12,083 nucleotides of DNA from Patescibacteria group bacterium (GTDB lineage: Bacteria; Patescibacteriota; Gracilibacteria; UBA1369; JAHJTR01). Below the pieces are notes generated by a model. That model made no database searches and had not been told where the DNA came from. It was given only the letters and a program-made list of their open reading frames with translations. The stretch is taken from positions 1-12,083 of the forward strand of contig JAHJTR010000153.1 in NCBI GenBank assembly GCA_018829865.1, read 5' to 3'. The translations under genes were made by a program, and so were the position numbers. Each line of letters opens with the position of its first letter. Position 1 is the stretch's first letter. Positions 1 through 5,938 of this stretch are shown in pieces.

Positions 1-198
1 CAAAGAGCTACATTTCTTTGTCAATTCATCCAGTTTACCACTCTCAGACATATCCGCTTCAACATAAGCAAACATGTTTGTGGGGAAATAAGATCTCCGA
101 TTCTCTTTTTTAGAGGAGGTAAATAACGAGCAGCCCCCCATCACAATCAGTCCAATCAAAAAAGAGAATAAAACAATTCTTTTTGTATTTATTTTCAT
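1..198 (-). CDS. Putative lipoprotein, N-terminal part (runs off the window)
   Basis: The minus strand is open from an ATG at 198 to the window edge, giving 66 residues. The N-terminus has basic residues (MKINTKR), a hydrophobic stretch at about 8-20 and a lipobox-like V-M-G-G-C, with the lipidated Cys expected at residue 23. A Ser/Lys-rich linker follows, then a segment around FPTNMFAYVEADMS that resembles the start of DUF3352-type surface proteins; that family assignment is weak and from memory. The protein is probably exported and membrane-anchored by lipid. A good promoter lies upstream (233-261, minus), 35 bp before the ATG, and the gene diverges from the channel gene. No Shine-Dalgarno is seen. 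The rest of the gene is outside the window. Confidence 0.72.
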   Translation of the reverse strand, partial: MKINTKRIVLFSFLIGLIVMGGCSLFTSSKKENRRSYFPTNMFAYVEADMSESGKLDELTKKCSSL

Positions 199-232
199 AA
201 TTGTCCATTTATATTGTAAAATCATTAATAGT

Positions 233-261
233 ATTGTAGGCGGATAACTTGGATGTTTCAA
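233..261 (-). promoter_or_regulatory. Sigma70-like promoter for the lipoprotein gene
   Basis: On the minus strand TTGAAA (256-261) is followed after 17 bp by TACAAT (233-238). The expected start near 226 leaves a leader of about 28 nt before the ATG at 198. Spacing is optimal and each hexamer differs from consensus at one position. Confidence 0.6.
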
Positions 262-290
262 ATTCATCTGGGCCAATGATAAATATAACA

Positions 291-319
291 TTGATAGAAG
301 AGAAGTATTATTGTATAAT
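291..319 (+). promoter_or_regulatory. Sigma70-like promoter for the potassium channel gene
   Basis: TTGATA (291-296), a 17-bp spacer and a perfect TATAAT (314-319). Transcription should start near 326, upstream of both candidate starts (343 and 394). Together with the promoter at 233-261 it forms a divergent pair in a compact intergenic region. Confidence 0.72.
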
Positions 320-380
320 AATAAGATAAATTATTAAAAACTATGTTTAACGGGCTAGATAAAGCAATCAACACTATTGA

Positions 381-390
381 GGAAAGGGGT
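381..390 (+). promoter_or_regulatory. Ribosome binding site that favours the 394 start
   Basis: The purine-rich GGAAAGGGGT sits 3 nt before the ATG at 394. The upstream in-frame ATG at 343 has only AT-rich sequence before it. This argues that translation starts at 394. Confidence 0.5.
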
Positions 391-393
391 GAT

Positions 394-1149
394 ATGAAAA
401 AGTTCGATCCCGCCAAGAATATTTTGCATAGAAAAATTAAGCATTTGTTAAGGCAGAAGGAATCAAAACGCAATTGGGAAGAATTGGGTATTTGCTATTA
501 TTACAGCTTAAGAATCCAGCTTAAATCGCATTTACACGAAGAAACTGATGAGAATATTGAGACCTACGACAATATGATCAACGCATTCAAAATGCACGAA
601 TCATATTTAAAAGGTCAGCTTAAGGATCTCCCTAATAAATCCGAAGAATACGCTCAAAAAAAAGGTGAACTCAAATCATTTTATAAGAGGATTACGCGCT
701 TCTATTACGCCCTTGAGACCATTTATTATAAAAAGAATTTTACTGAAGGAGAAAAAAAGGTTTATGGAGAAAAAATGTATCTCCAAGAAAAAGACTTTTG
801 GCTCAACAAAAAATACACCAGATGGGTGGAATTTGCTTTCTTAAAGCTAACAAACGATTACGGGCGCAGCTTTGTACGTTGGGGTATCAGCGGTATGTTC
901 TTAGCCATTTCATTCGCCCTGCTTTACTATTATCTGGATGGACATCTTGTATATAACGTAAATGGTGAATTAATGGAAAGTCACAACTTCGTTGATTACA
1001 TTTACTTTTCCATAGTTACATTCACCACATTAGGGTACGGAGACATTGTGCCCTATACCCCTATAGCCAAGATTCTTGCTGCTATAGAGGTATTTTTCGG
1101 TTACATAATGCTTGGTATGTTCATCAACTTGATTCAGAGAAGGCTCTAA
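394..1149 (+). CDS. Two-TM potassium channel with N-terminal cytoplasmic helical domain
   Basis: A 251-residue protein from this start (268 if the ATG at 343 is used). Numbered from 394, residues 1-155 are charged, mostly helical and presumably cytoplasmic. A segment NDYGRSFVRW leads into TM1 (about 166-182), then an extracellular loop, a pore helix and the filter T-L-G-Y-G-D (212-217), then TM2 (about 225-246) and a very short tail ending QRRL. TxGYG is the K+ filter signature, so the function is passive, K+-selective conduction as a tetramer in the cytoplasmic membrane. There is no RCK/TrkA-N domain after TM2; any gating must come from the N-terminal domain, whose family I do not recognise. 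It is monocistronic as far as visible, with its own promoter. Start choice rests on the ribosome binding site at 381-390. Confidence 0.85.
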   Translation: MKKFDPAKNILHRKIKHLLRQKESKRNWEELGICYYYSLRIQLKSHLHEETDENIETYDNMINAFKMHESYLKGQLKDLPNKSEEYAQKKGELKSFYKRITRFYYALETIYYKKNFTEGEKKVYGEKMYLQEKDFWLNKKYTRWVEFAFLKLTNDYGRSFVRWGISGMFLAISFALLYYYLDGHLVYNVNGELMESHNFVDYIYFSIVTFTTLGYGDIVPYTPIAKILAAIEVFFGYIMLGMFINLIQRRL

Positions 1150-1457
1150 AACACTGTTTTTGGTCAAAGTTCCGATCATCCTATTTAAGGGCATTGCCAC
1201 TTATTGACTTTTATTTTTTTTTTTAATGGGACCTTAGATCCGGTTATGGATGGCTAGGCGGTCGTTTATTAAAGTAAGTCAATTTTGTTATTAATTTTTT
1301 GATTACATTTCTTAAGCAAGATAATTCTTTTGACCCAGTGTTTTTAAGGAACTTCTCGCGAAAACTTGTATTTCTTTTTTTCTAGTTTTCAGGCCATTGT
1401 ATCCAATAAAGACTCAGAGTCAAATTATTACCCTAGACAGGTACTGAGGATTGATTT

Positions 1458-1501
1458 TATAAACATGTTTATATTTTGCCTCTAAAGGTTTATGTATAAA
1501 C
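1458..1501. repeat. Two ATAAAC-armed palindromes
   Basis: TATAAACATGTTTATA (1458-1473) is a perfect 16-bp palindrome. GTTTATGTATAAAC (1488-1501) has the same hexamer arms in the opposite order, with only the central pair mismatched. Two related dyads 14 bp apart look like protein-binding sites, but AT-rich DNA produces such dyads by chance more often. Confidence 0.35.
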
Positions 1502-1514
1502 AAAAAACAGCAAT

Positions 1515-2046
1515 CTGACTAATCAAAAAAATATCAAAAATTTTGACTAATCAAAACATAGACAAGTCCCCTATTTTTATTGTGTAGACATGTATTCGAA
1601 AGTTAACACTTTATGTCTATTTCTAAACAAAAAATAGAGTGTTGATTAATCAAAAAAGCCCCTCAATTAAATCCGACTAATCAACCCTGGTAAAACCGCC
1701 ACAGCAACCAGAAAATCGGCTGAAGTAGCAAAAATGTAAATAAGATCACCGCAAATACTATTCTATTGGTTCTTTCAATTTTTAACTCTTCATTTTTATT
1801 CTCCATTATCTCGATTAGCTCCCGCTTCTCTTCATCGAACTTCTTGCTCTGTATAAGCAGCTTTTGTTGCTCTCGCTTGTACTCAAATTGAGGCACAGAG
1901 TTCTTCACTTGAGATTCCAATTGTCCAACTTTATAGTTTGCACCCTCCAATTTCTTTTGCTTTTCCTTTAATTCATCCTTCGCTTCCTCGTACAAAGCCT
2001 TATAAATGCTTTCTGCATAAGAGAAAACACTATTTTGACTAGTCAA
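1515..2046. repeat. TTGAYTARTCAA palindrome family, five copies
   Basis: Copies: CTGACTAATCAA (1515-1526), TTGACTAATCAA (1543-1554), TTGATTAATCAA (1642-1653, perfect palindrome), CCGACTAATCAA (1673-1684, overlapping the stop codon of the HTH gene) and TTGACTAGTCAA (2035-2046, perfect palindrome, inside the coding sequence). Shared core GAYTARTCAA. All lie within 530 bp, in or downstream of the HTH gene, interleaved with GTAGACA copies. Confidence 0.55.
1605..1643. other. Bulged hairpin downstream of the HTH gene
   Basis: AACAC (1605-1609) pairs with GTGTT (1639-1643), and TCTATTT (1616-1622) with AAATAGA (1632-1638), giving 12 pairs with a 6-nt bulge on one side. It could be the 3' end structure of the minus-strand HTH mRNA, but no T-run follows, so I do not call it a terminator. 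Confidence 0.3.
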
Positions 2047-2580
2047 ACTTTTAGATGAATTATTGAAGTAGACACCATTGTCTACCTCTGCCTCTTGCGA
2101 GTAGACACTAGTGTCTACTCGCAACGAATTTTCAGCTTCATTAACCCCTTTTTCAATATGTACACTCTTGTCTACTTCTCTGTCTACATAGACACCTCTG
2201 TCTACATCAATTCCGCTCATTTGTGTTACCTTTTTGTCTACTACCTGTGAATTTTCAGCTTCATTAAGCCCTTTTTTAATATGTACACTCTTGTCTACTT
2301 CTCTGTCTACATAGACACCCCTGTCTACTTCTCTGTCTACTTCCTCCCCCTCATTTCTCATCGACTCTCTTTGTTCGGCCGCAAGATCAGCATTTAGCCT
2401 ATCTCTTACATACTTTATCTTATTAACTTCATTCTCAAGTAAAAACACCTTATTCCCGATCTTTGAGGCTGAAAGGCGATTTGATCTAACATATCTATCC
2501 ACAGTCCTTGGGGTTAACCCCAATATTTTTGCAGCAGACTTTCTATCAATCATTCTATCTTTTTGATCTGAAGTAGACAT
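1681..2580 (-). CDS. Membrane-anchored HTH DNA-binding protein with repetitive linker and coiled coil
   Basis: 299 residues. Residues about 10-56 (RKSAAKILGLTPRTVDRYVR...IGNKVFLLENEV) form an HTH_17/MerR-excisionase-type winged helix. Residues 81-171 are a linker of VDREVD, VDxxVY and VDKSVH units, including a 41-residue duplication. Residues about 186-272 are highly charged and coiled-coil-like. Residues 273-294 are a hydrophobic, Trp-rich segment followed by FYQG: a C-terminal tail anchor that leaves the HTH in the cytoplasm. The linker codons encode the GTAGACA DNA repeats found also in the promoter. A stop lies just upstream of the ATG, so 2580 is the first possible start; no Shine-Dalgarno, only an A-rich leader. 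Architecture recalls RacA of Bacillus or the single-protein Par of pSK1 (HTH plus coiled coil binding repeats), but those lack this anchor. I infer a DNA-membrane tether or an autoregulator; exact family unknown. Confidence 0.8.
   Translation of the reverse strand: MSTSDQKDRMIDRKSAAKILGLTPRTVDRYVRSNRLSASKIGNKVFLLENEVNKIKYVRDRLNADLAAEQRESMRNEGEEVDREVDRGVYVDREVDKSVHIKKGLNEAENSQVVDKKVTQMSGIDVDRGVYVDREVDKSVHIEKGVNEAENSLRVDTSVYSQEAEVDNGVYFNNSSKSLTSQNSVFSYAESIYKALYEEAKDELKEKQKKLEGANYKVGQLESQVKNSVPQFEYKREQQKLLIQSKKFDEEKRELIEIMENKNEELKIERTNRIVFAVILFTFLLLQPIFWLLWRFYQG
2068..2118. repeat. Pair of perfect palindromic sites inside the HTH coding sequence
   Basis: GTAGACA-CCAT-TGTCTAC (2068-2085) and GTAGACA-CTAG-TGTCTAC (2101-2118), centres 33 bp apart, about three helical turns. 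On the coding strand they read VDNGVY and VDTSVY. They match the upstream palindrome at 2603-2620 in arm sequence and N4 spacing. Confidence 0.75.
2126..2328 (-). repeat. Duplication of an 80-bp segment at 123-bp spacing
   Basis: Positions 2126-2205 and 2249-2328 are nearly identical, with about three differences, and are offset by 123 bp (41 codons). Each encodes VDRGVYVDREVDKSVHI followed by a KxNEAENS-type segment and carries one N4 palindrome plus two further TGTCTAC half-sites. The pieces between the copies have diverged. Confidence 0.8.
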
Positions 2581-2602
2581 TTTTTTTCAAGTAGACATAC
2601 AA

Positions 2603-2620
2603 GTAGACATACATGTCTAC
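2603..2620. promoter_or_regulatory. Palindromic operator at the transcription start of the HTH gene
   Basis: GTAGACA-TACA-TGTCTAC is a perfect palindrome directly adjoining the -10 element (2621-2626) and covering the predicted start near 2614. A further half-site (2591-2597) lies 12 bp downstream, and another (2573-2579) overlaps the start codon. Placement fits autorepression by the HTH protein; that is inference. Confidence 0.55.
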
Positions 2621-2629
2621 ATTGTACCA
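2621..2629 (-). promoter_or_regulatory. Extended -10 promoter of the HTH gene
   Basis: On the minus strand TGGTACAAT reads as an extended -10 (TGn plus TACAAT). The -35 region, near 2644-2649, is only AT-rich and poor. The predicted start near 2614 gives a leader of about 34 nt. The rest of the gap to 2837 is AT-rich; I see no confident promoter for the plus-strand gene there. Confidence 0.45.
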
Positions 2630-2837
2630 CCATTTTTTAAAAAATTAAAAATCACGATTATTAGTTGCAGAAATACCAATAATCAAGATATCAATCAGAG
2701 CGTTAAAAAATGTGATTTCAGCATCACAAAACCGGCGCAAGTATATTTTATAAAGCAGTAATAAAATCACCACGCTATTGATTTTTTCAATCATTAAAGT
2801 AAGTTATTGCTGGAAGCAAATATTATAAAAAACAAAA

Positions 2838-4955
2838 TTGAAAAAGGGGATTAGCAAAAGTCTTATTGTTGGAATTTCGATTGCAGTGATTTTGCCATCA
2901 ACAATGTCATTAGCCGCAGATTATTCTCAGTATGACATTATTGATAAAGACAAAGTAAATAAGAAAGTATCAATAACCGGCTTATCAGCAGGGGAGCAGT
3001 TCGGCACAAAAATCATCTCAGCTGATTTTAACAATGATGGAAAAATCGATATCGCCGCAAGTTCACCATTCTACTCATCAAAAACCAATGATTGGCAAGG
3101 AAAGGTTACAATTTTTTGGGGCGGCAACTACGAATCCTCAAACAAAACCGTTATTTACGGTGAAAGCGAAGGGGACCAGTTTGGCACAGCTTTATCAAGC
3201 GCTGATCTAAATAATGACGGCATCTCTGACATAGTAATAGGCGCATACCAAGCGGATTTTAATAACATCAATCTGGCCGGTAAAATTTATGTTTTTTGGG
3301 GAGAAGATAAATTTCAATCCCATCCTAATAAATATGCCTCAGAAGCTCCAATTATCTATCGAGGAGAGCAAGAAAATGAAAGATTGGGCTTGGCACTAGC
3401 CTCTGGCGACATCAACGGCGACAATATTGATGATTTATTAATTAGCGCCCCCGGCAGCCTGCAAAGTAAGGCAAAGGTCTACGGGGTCTTTGGCAAGAAT
3501 GATTATCCCAAAAATCACATTTACGATATTCAAAAAGACGCCGGTTTGGTTATTTTGGGAGAAGGCAAGGAACTCTTCGGCGCAAGCCTAGCAATAGGGG
3601 ATTTAGACAACGATAAAATAGGGGACATTGCTATCGGAGCATATATCGCCGATGACGGCAAGAAAAAACAATCAGGCAAAGTATACCTTATTAAAGGACG
3701 CGCCATAGTAGCGGCTCCAAACAAAAGAATCGAATATGACTTAACGGTTTATCCGGAAATCGCCAAAGTCCTAATCGGAAAGCAAAGTAACGAATGGTTT
3801 GGCTTCGATTTAAAAATCCACAACGCCAATCAAGATTCCTTCAATGACCTGATTGTTGGCAGCTTCATGTACCTCTACAAAAATAAAACCGGCAAAATAT
3901 CGGTTTATCAAGGAGAAAGAGATTTTTTTAATCCCGAAAAAACTATTCAAAAAAGCATTCAGATCACAGGCGATAATTCTCAAAATCTCATAGGTTCAAG
4001 CATAGCGGTAGGGGATATCAACAAAGATGGTCACGAAGAGCTAATCCTGGGCGCCCCCGGTATTTCACTGGTAGAGAGCTCAGAGCCCGGAATTGTTTAT
4101 GTAATCCCAGAACTGAATAATTTATCATCTGAAGAATATGTATTGCCAAAAACCCCAAGAAGTCGTCTGATAACAGGGGGTAACAGCGACGATTGGTTTG
4201 GAGCCGGACTTGAAGTCTCAGATCTCAATGCGGATGGTATCAAAGATCTGATTATCGGCGCCCCGAATTTCGACAGCAAAAACGGCTACGACGTTGGAAA
4301 TATCACAATTATTTATGGCGATACCAGCCTAATCATAGACCCCGTATTTATTGAGCAAAACAAGATAATTACCCGAGGCGAAGCCCTAAAAAAGTTATTC
4401 GAAGTCCTTAATTTAAAAGAGCGAAATAAAAATTACCTGAATTCATGCAATGACAGTTTGGAGTTTTGCCTTTTCACCTTCGCAATTCAGTCAAGTTTTG
4501 ACAAGCTTTCAATTCCCGATTTAAATTTATTCCCCGATGTGCCAAAAGAAAGCGAATATTATGAGTACGTCAACATGGCAACCATGCTCAGTATTATTCA
4601 CGGTTATTTTAAGGAGGATAACAGTCCTTTTCGCCCCGATTATCCACTAAATAGAATACAAGCGCTTAAAATCATATTGGGATCAATTGATGCGGTAGAA
4701 TGGAAATACAGATTCGAAGTGGAAAAAGAAATAGGGGATATAAGTGCTCAAAAAACATATTTTAATGACATCAATCTATCAGATACAAAAAACGACTGGT
4801 GGTATTTTAGATACGCAAATTTTGCCGTAGAAAATGGAATAATACAGCCTGGAGGAGATTTCAAACCCACAGACGAAATATCAGCAGGGGAGTTCGATGA
4901 ATTGCTAACCAGCGCAAAAAAGTTTCTACAGGAAAAAGAAGAAACTAAAAAGTAG
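2838..4955 (+). CDS. Secreted FG-GAP seven-bladed propeller protein with SLH-like repeats
   Basis: 705 residues starting at TTG; the next ATG (residue 23) would cut the signal peptide, so TTG is preferred although no Shine-Dalgarno is seen. Signal peptide about 1-26 (KK, hydrophobic core, cleavage after SLA). Seven FG-GAP repeats follow, with Ca2+-type loops at 63-71, 123-131, 191-199, 255-263, 329-337, 393-401 and 462-470, e.g. DLNNDGISD and DLNADGIKD; the fifth (NANQDSFND) is degenerate and the sixth ends in Glu. Seven matches the integrin-alpha-like propeller. Residues about 509-690 are SLH-like: ITRGEALKKLFEVL, then FPDVPKESEYYEY...GYF...FRPDYPLNRIQA, then YFNDINLSDTKNDWWY...NGIIQPGG. SLH modules normally bind cell-wall polysaccharide, so this is a surface-displayed protein, perhaps for adhesion; the ligand is unknown. 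It converges on murB with a 9-bp gap. Confidence 0.85.
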   Translation: MKKGISKSLIVGISIAVILPSTMSLAADYSQYDIIDKDKVNKKVSITGLSAGEQFGTKIISADFNNDGKIDIAASSPFYSSKTNDWQGKVTIFWGGNYESSNKTVIYGESEGDQFGTALSSADLNNDGISDIVIGAYQADFNNINLAGKIYVFWGEDKFQSHPNKYASEAPIIYRGEQENERLGLALASGDINGDNIDDLLISAPGSLQSKAKVYGVFGKNDYPKNHIYDIQKDAGLVILGEGKELFGASLAIGDLDNDKIGDIAIGAYIADDGKKKQSGKVYLIKGRAIVAAPNKRIEYDLTVYPEIAKVLIGKQSNEWFGFDLKIHNANQDSFNDLIVGSFMYLYKNKTGKISVYQGERDFFNPEKTIQKSIQITGDNSQNLIGSSIAVGDINKDGHEELILGAPGISLVESSEPGIVYVIPELNNLSSEEYVLPKTPRSRLITGGNSDDWFGAGLEVSDLNADGIKDLIIGAPNFDSKNGYDVGNITIIYGDTSLIIDPVFIEQNKIITRGEALKKLFEVLNLKERNKNYLNSCNDSLEFCLFTFAIQSSFDKLSIPDLNLFPDVPKESEYYEYVNMATMLSIIHGYFKEDNSPFRPDYPLNRIQALKIILGSIDAVEWKYRFEVEKEIGDISAQKTYFNDINLSDTKNDWWYFRYANFAVENGIIQPGGDFKPTDEISAGEFDELLTSAKKFLQEKEETKK

Positions 4956-4964
4956 GGGACTCAC

Positions 4965-5831
4965 CTATTTAATAACCTGCACTTCTTCTTCAAGATCAAT
5001 GCCGTTTTTCTCTTTAATAGTTTTTTTAACATGCTCTGCAACCGCCAAAACATCTTTCTGAGTCGCATTACCCATGTTAACAATAAAATTAGCGTGCATT
5101 TCTGACACTTTAGCACCACCAACGGTGAAGCCCTTAAGCCCCGCCTCATCTATCAACTTCCCGGCACTCAAAACAGCATTTTTTGAAACAGTGCAAGAAG
5201 CGCCTGAAGGATTTTTAAAAAAACAGCCGCAACTTGATTCAGTAGGTTGATTAATTGTTCTGCTGGCTCTGGCAACTTCATCATTTAAAATGCCAGCATC
5301 CCTCTTTAACTTTAGAAAAACTTTGCAAATTATTGGCACATTAGCCATTTTTTTAATCGCACTGGTTCTATATCCGAACGCCAAATCTTCTTTGCGCATA
5401 TTATAAAAATCATTGGCAATATCAAAAACCTGAACTTTCTCTACAAAATCCCCAATCCATTTCCCAAAAGCCCCGGCATTCCCAAACACCGCACCACCAA
5501 TAGTCCCCGGTAGCCCCATTAAAGGCTCCAAACAATTAAAACCGGCATCCTTAGCTCGAATTATAGCCACAGCCAAAGGCGCCCCGGCCTCAGCAACCAA
5601 AATATCATCCTTAATCTCAATTTTATGCGCATTCATCCGAATAACCAACTCATCAAGCCCTTCATCCGGAAACAAAACATTTGTCCCACCACCAATAACG
5701 CGAATCTTTACCCCTTCATTATCCGCAATCTTAGCCAACTCCGGCAAATCCAAAGTCTCCTCAAGCTGAAAAAAATATTTAGCCGGCCCGCCAATCCGAT
5801 AACTGGAATGTTTCTTTAGCGGTTCATCCAT
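4965..5831 (-). CDS. murB: UDP-N-acetylenolpyruvoylglucosamine reductase MurB
   Basis: Reduces UDP-GlcNAc-enolpyruvate to UDP-MurNAc with NADPH and FAD, the second committed step of peptidoglycan precursor synthesis, in the cytoplasm. 288 residues from the ATG at 5831; an in-frame GTG at 5876 would add 15. Motifs, numbered on the long form: KKHSSYRIGGPAKYF (21-35), IGGGTNVLFPDEG (61-73), EPLMGLPGTIGGAVFGNAGAFG (FAD-binding core, about 117-138), FGYR with catalytic Arg170, GCFFKNP (217-223), HANFIVNMGNAT (261-272) and a C-terminal LEEEVQVI with the likely catalytic Glu298. The length and the SxxHxxFIVN region fit the shorter type II MurB. The usual proton-donor Ser of GSxFKNP is Cys218 here, a substitution expected to remain active but worth noting. 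Start 5831 is chosen for AAGGAG 5 nt upstream; homology to other MurB N-termini does not exclude 5876 or the ATG at 5858. Confidence 0.95.
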   Translation of the reverse strand: MDEPLKKHSSYRIGGPAKYFFQLEETLDLPELAKIADNEGVKIRVIGGGTNVLFPDEGLDELVIRMNAHKIEIKDDILVAEAGAPLAVAIIRAKDAGFNCLEPLMGLPGTIGGAVFGNAGAFGKWIGDFVEKVQVFDIANDFYNMRKEDLAFGYRTSAIKKMANVPIICKVFLKLKRDAGILNDEVARASRTINQPTESSCGCFFKNPSGASCTVSKNAVLSAGKLIDEAGLKGFTVGGAKVSEMHANFIVNMGNATQKDVLAVAEHVKKTIKEKNGIDLEEEVQVIK

Positions 5832-5836
5832 TTTCA

Positions 5837-5842
5837 CTCCTT
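5837..5842 (-). promoter_or_regulatory. Shine-Dalgarno AAGGAG for the murB ATG at 5831
   Basis: AAGGAG on the minus strand with a 5-nt gap to the ATG. It is the best ribosome binding site in the window and decides the start against the GTG at 5876, unless the match is just the codons for Glu-Gly-Val of a longer protein. Confidence 0.5.
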
Positions 5843-5885
5843 CAAAATCTTTAAGCATAATTTTTTTATGAATCACTAATCCCCA

Positions 5886-5915
5886 ATATTAAACCATAGT
5901 GAGATAGATTAACAA
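5886..5915 (-). promoter_or_regulatory. Possible murB promoter
   Basis: TTGTTA (5910-5915) with TAATAT (5886-5891, 18-bp spacer) or TTTAAT (5888-5893, 16-bp spacer). A start near 5880 would leave the GTG at 5876 almost leaderless and the ATG at 5831 with a normal leader. Matches are moderate. Confidence 0.35.
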
Positions 5916-5938
5916 TAGCTATTATTTTGTTTTTCATA

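Larger units (their letters stand above)
1150..1680. other. Intergenic region of 531 bp with palindromes and DNA-motif copies
   Basis: No convincing gene is seen on either strand. It holds a T-tract after the channel gene (about 1210-1223) without a clear stem, an 11-bp dyad GACTCAGAGTC (1411-1421), two ATAAAC-type dyads (1458-1501), four copies of TTGAYTAATCAA-like palindromes (1515-1684), one exact GTAGACA (1584-1590) with two near copies (1558-1564, 1614-1620), and a hairpin at 1605-1643. Motif density rises towards the 3' end of the HTH gene. Confidence 0.6.
1584..2620. repeat. GTAGACA/TGTCTAC DNA-motif array
   Basis: Exact 7-mers start at 1584, 2068, 2079, 2101, 2112, 2169, 2181, 2199, 2235, 2292, 2304, 2322, 2334, 2573, 2591, 2603 and 2614: 17 in about 1 kb, where about 0.1 would be expected by chance. 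I saw none elsewhere in the window. One-mismatch ATAGACA/TGTCTAT copies are at 1558, 1614, 2188 and 2311. Three perfect palindromes GTAGACA-N4-TGTCTAC (2068-2085, 2101-2118, 2603-2620) and two with one mismatch (2188-2205, 2311-2328). Direct half-sites recur at 12-bp and 18-bp steps both in coding DNA and in the noncoding leader. Confidence 0.85.

Noticed and set aside
264..473. Minus-strand 69-codon ORF over the channel promoter and 5' end
   Set aside because: Hydrophobic, low-complexity translation antisense to the start of the channel gene and covering its promoter; no ribosome binding site.
2496..2504. DnaA-box-like CTATCCACA suggesting a replication origin
   Set aside because: A single copy with one mismatch inside coding sequence for the HTH domain; no cluster and no dnaA or dnaN nearby.
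1584..2620. CRISPR array made of the GTAGACA repeats
   Set aside because: The repeat is only 7 bp, occurs in both orientations, spacing is irregular (11-123 bp and more), it lies in a coding frame, and no cas gene is present.
1268..2804. 12-bp repeat ATTAAAGTAAGT near 1268 and 2793
   Set aside because: Short, AT-rich, only two copies flanking the HTH locus at unequal distances; not enough to call element ends.
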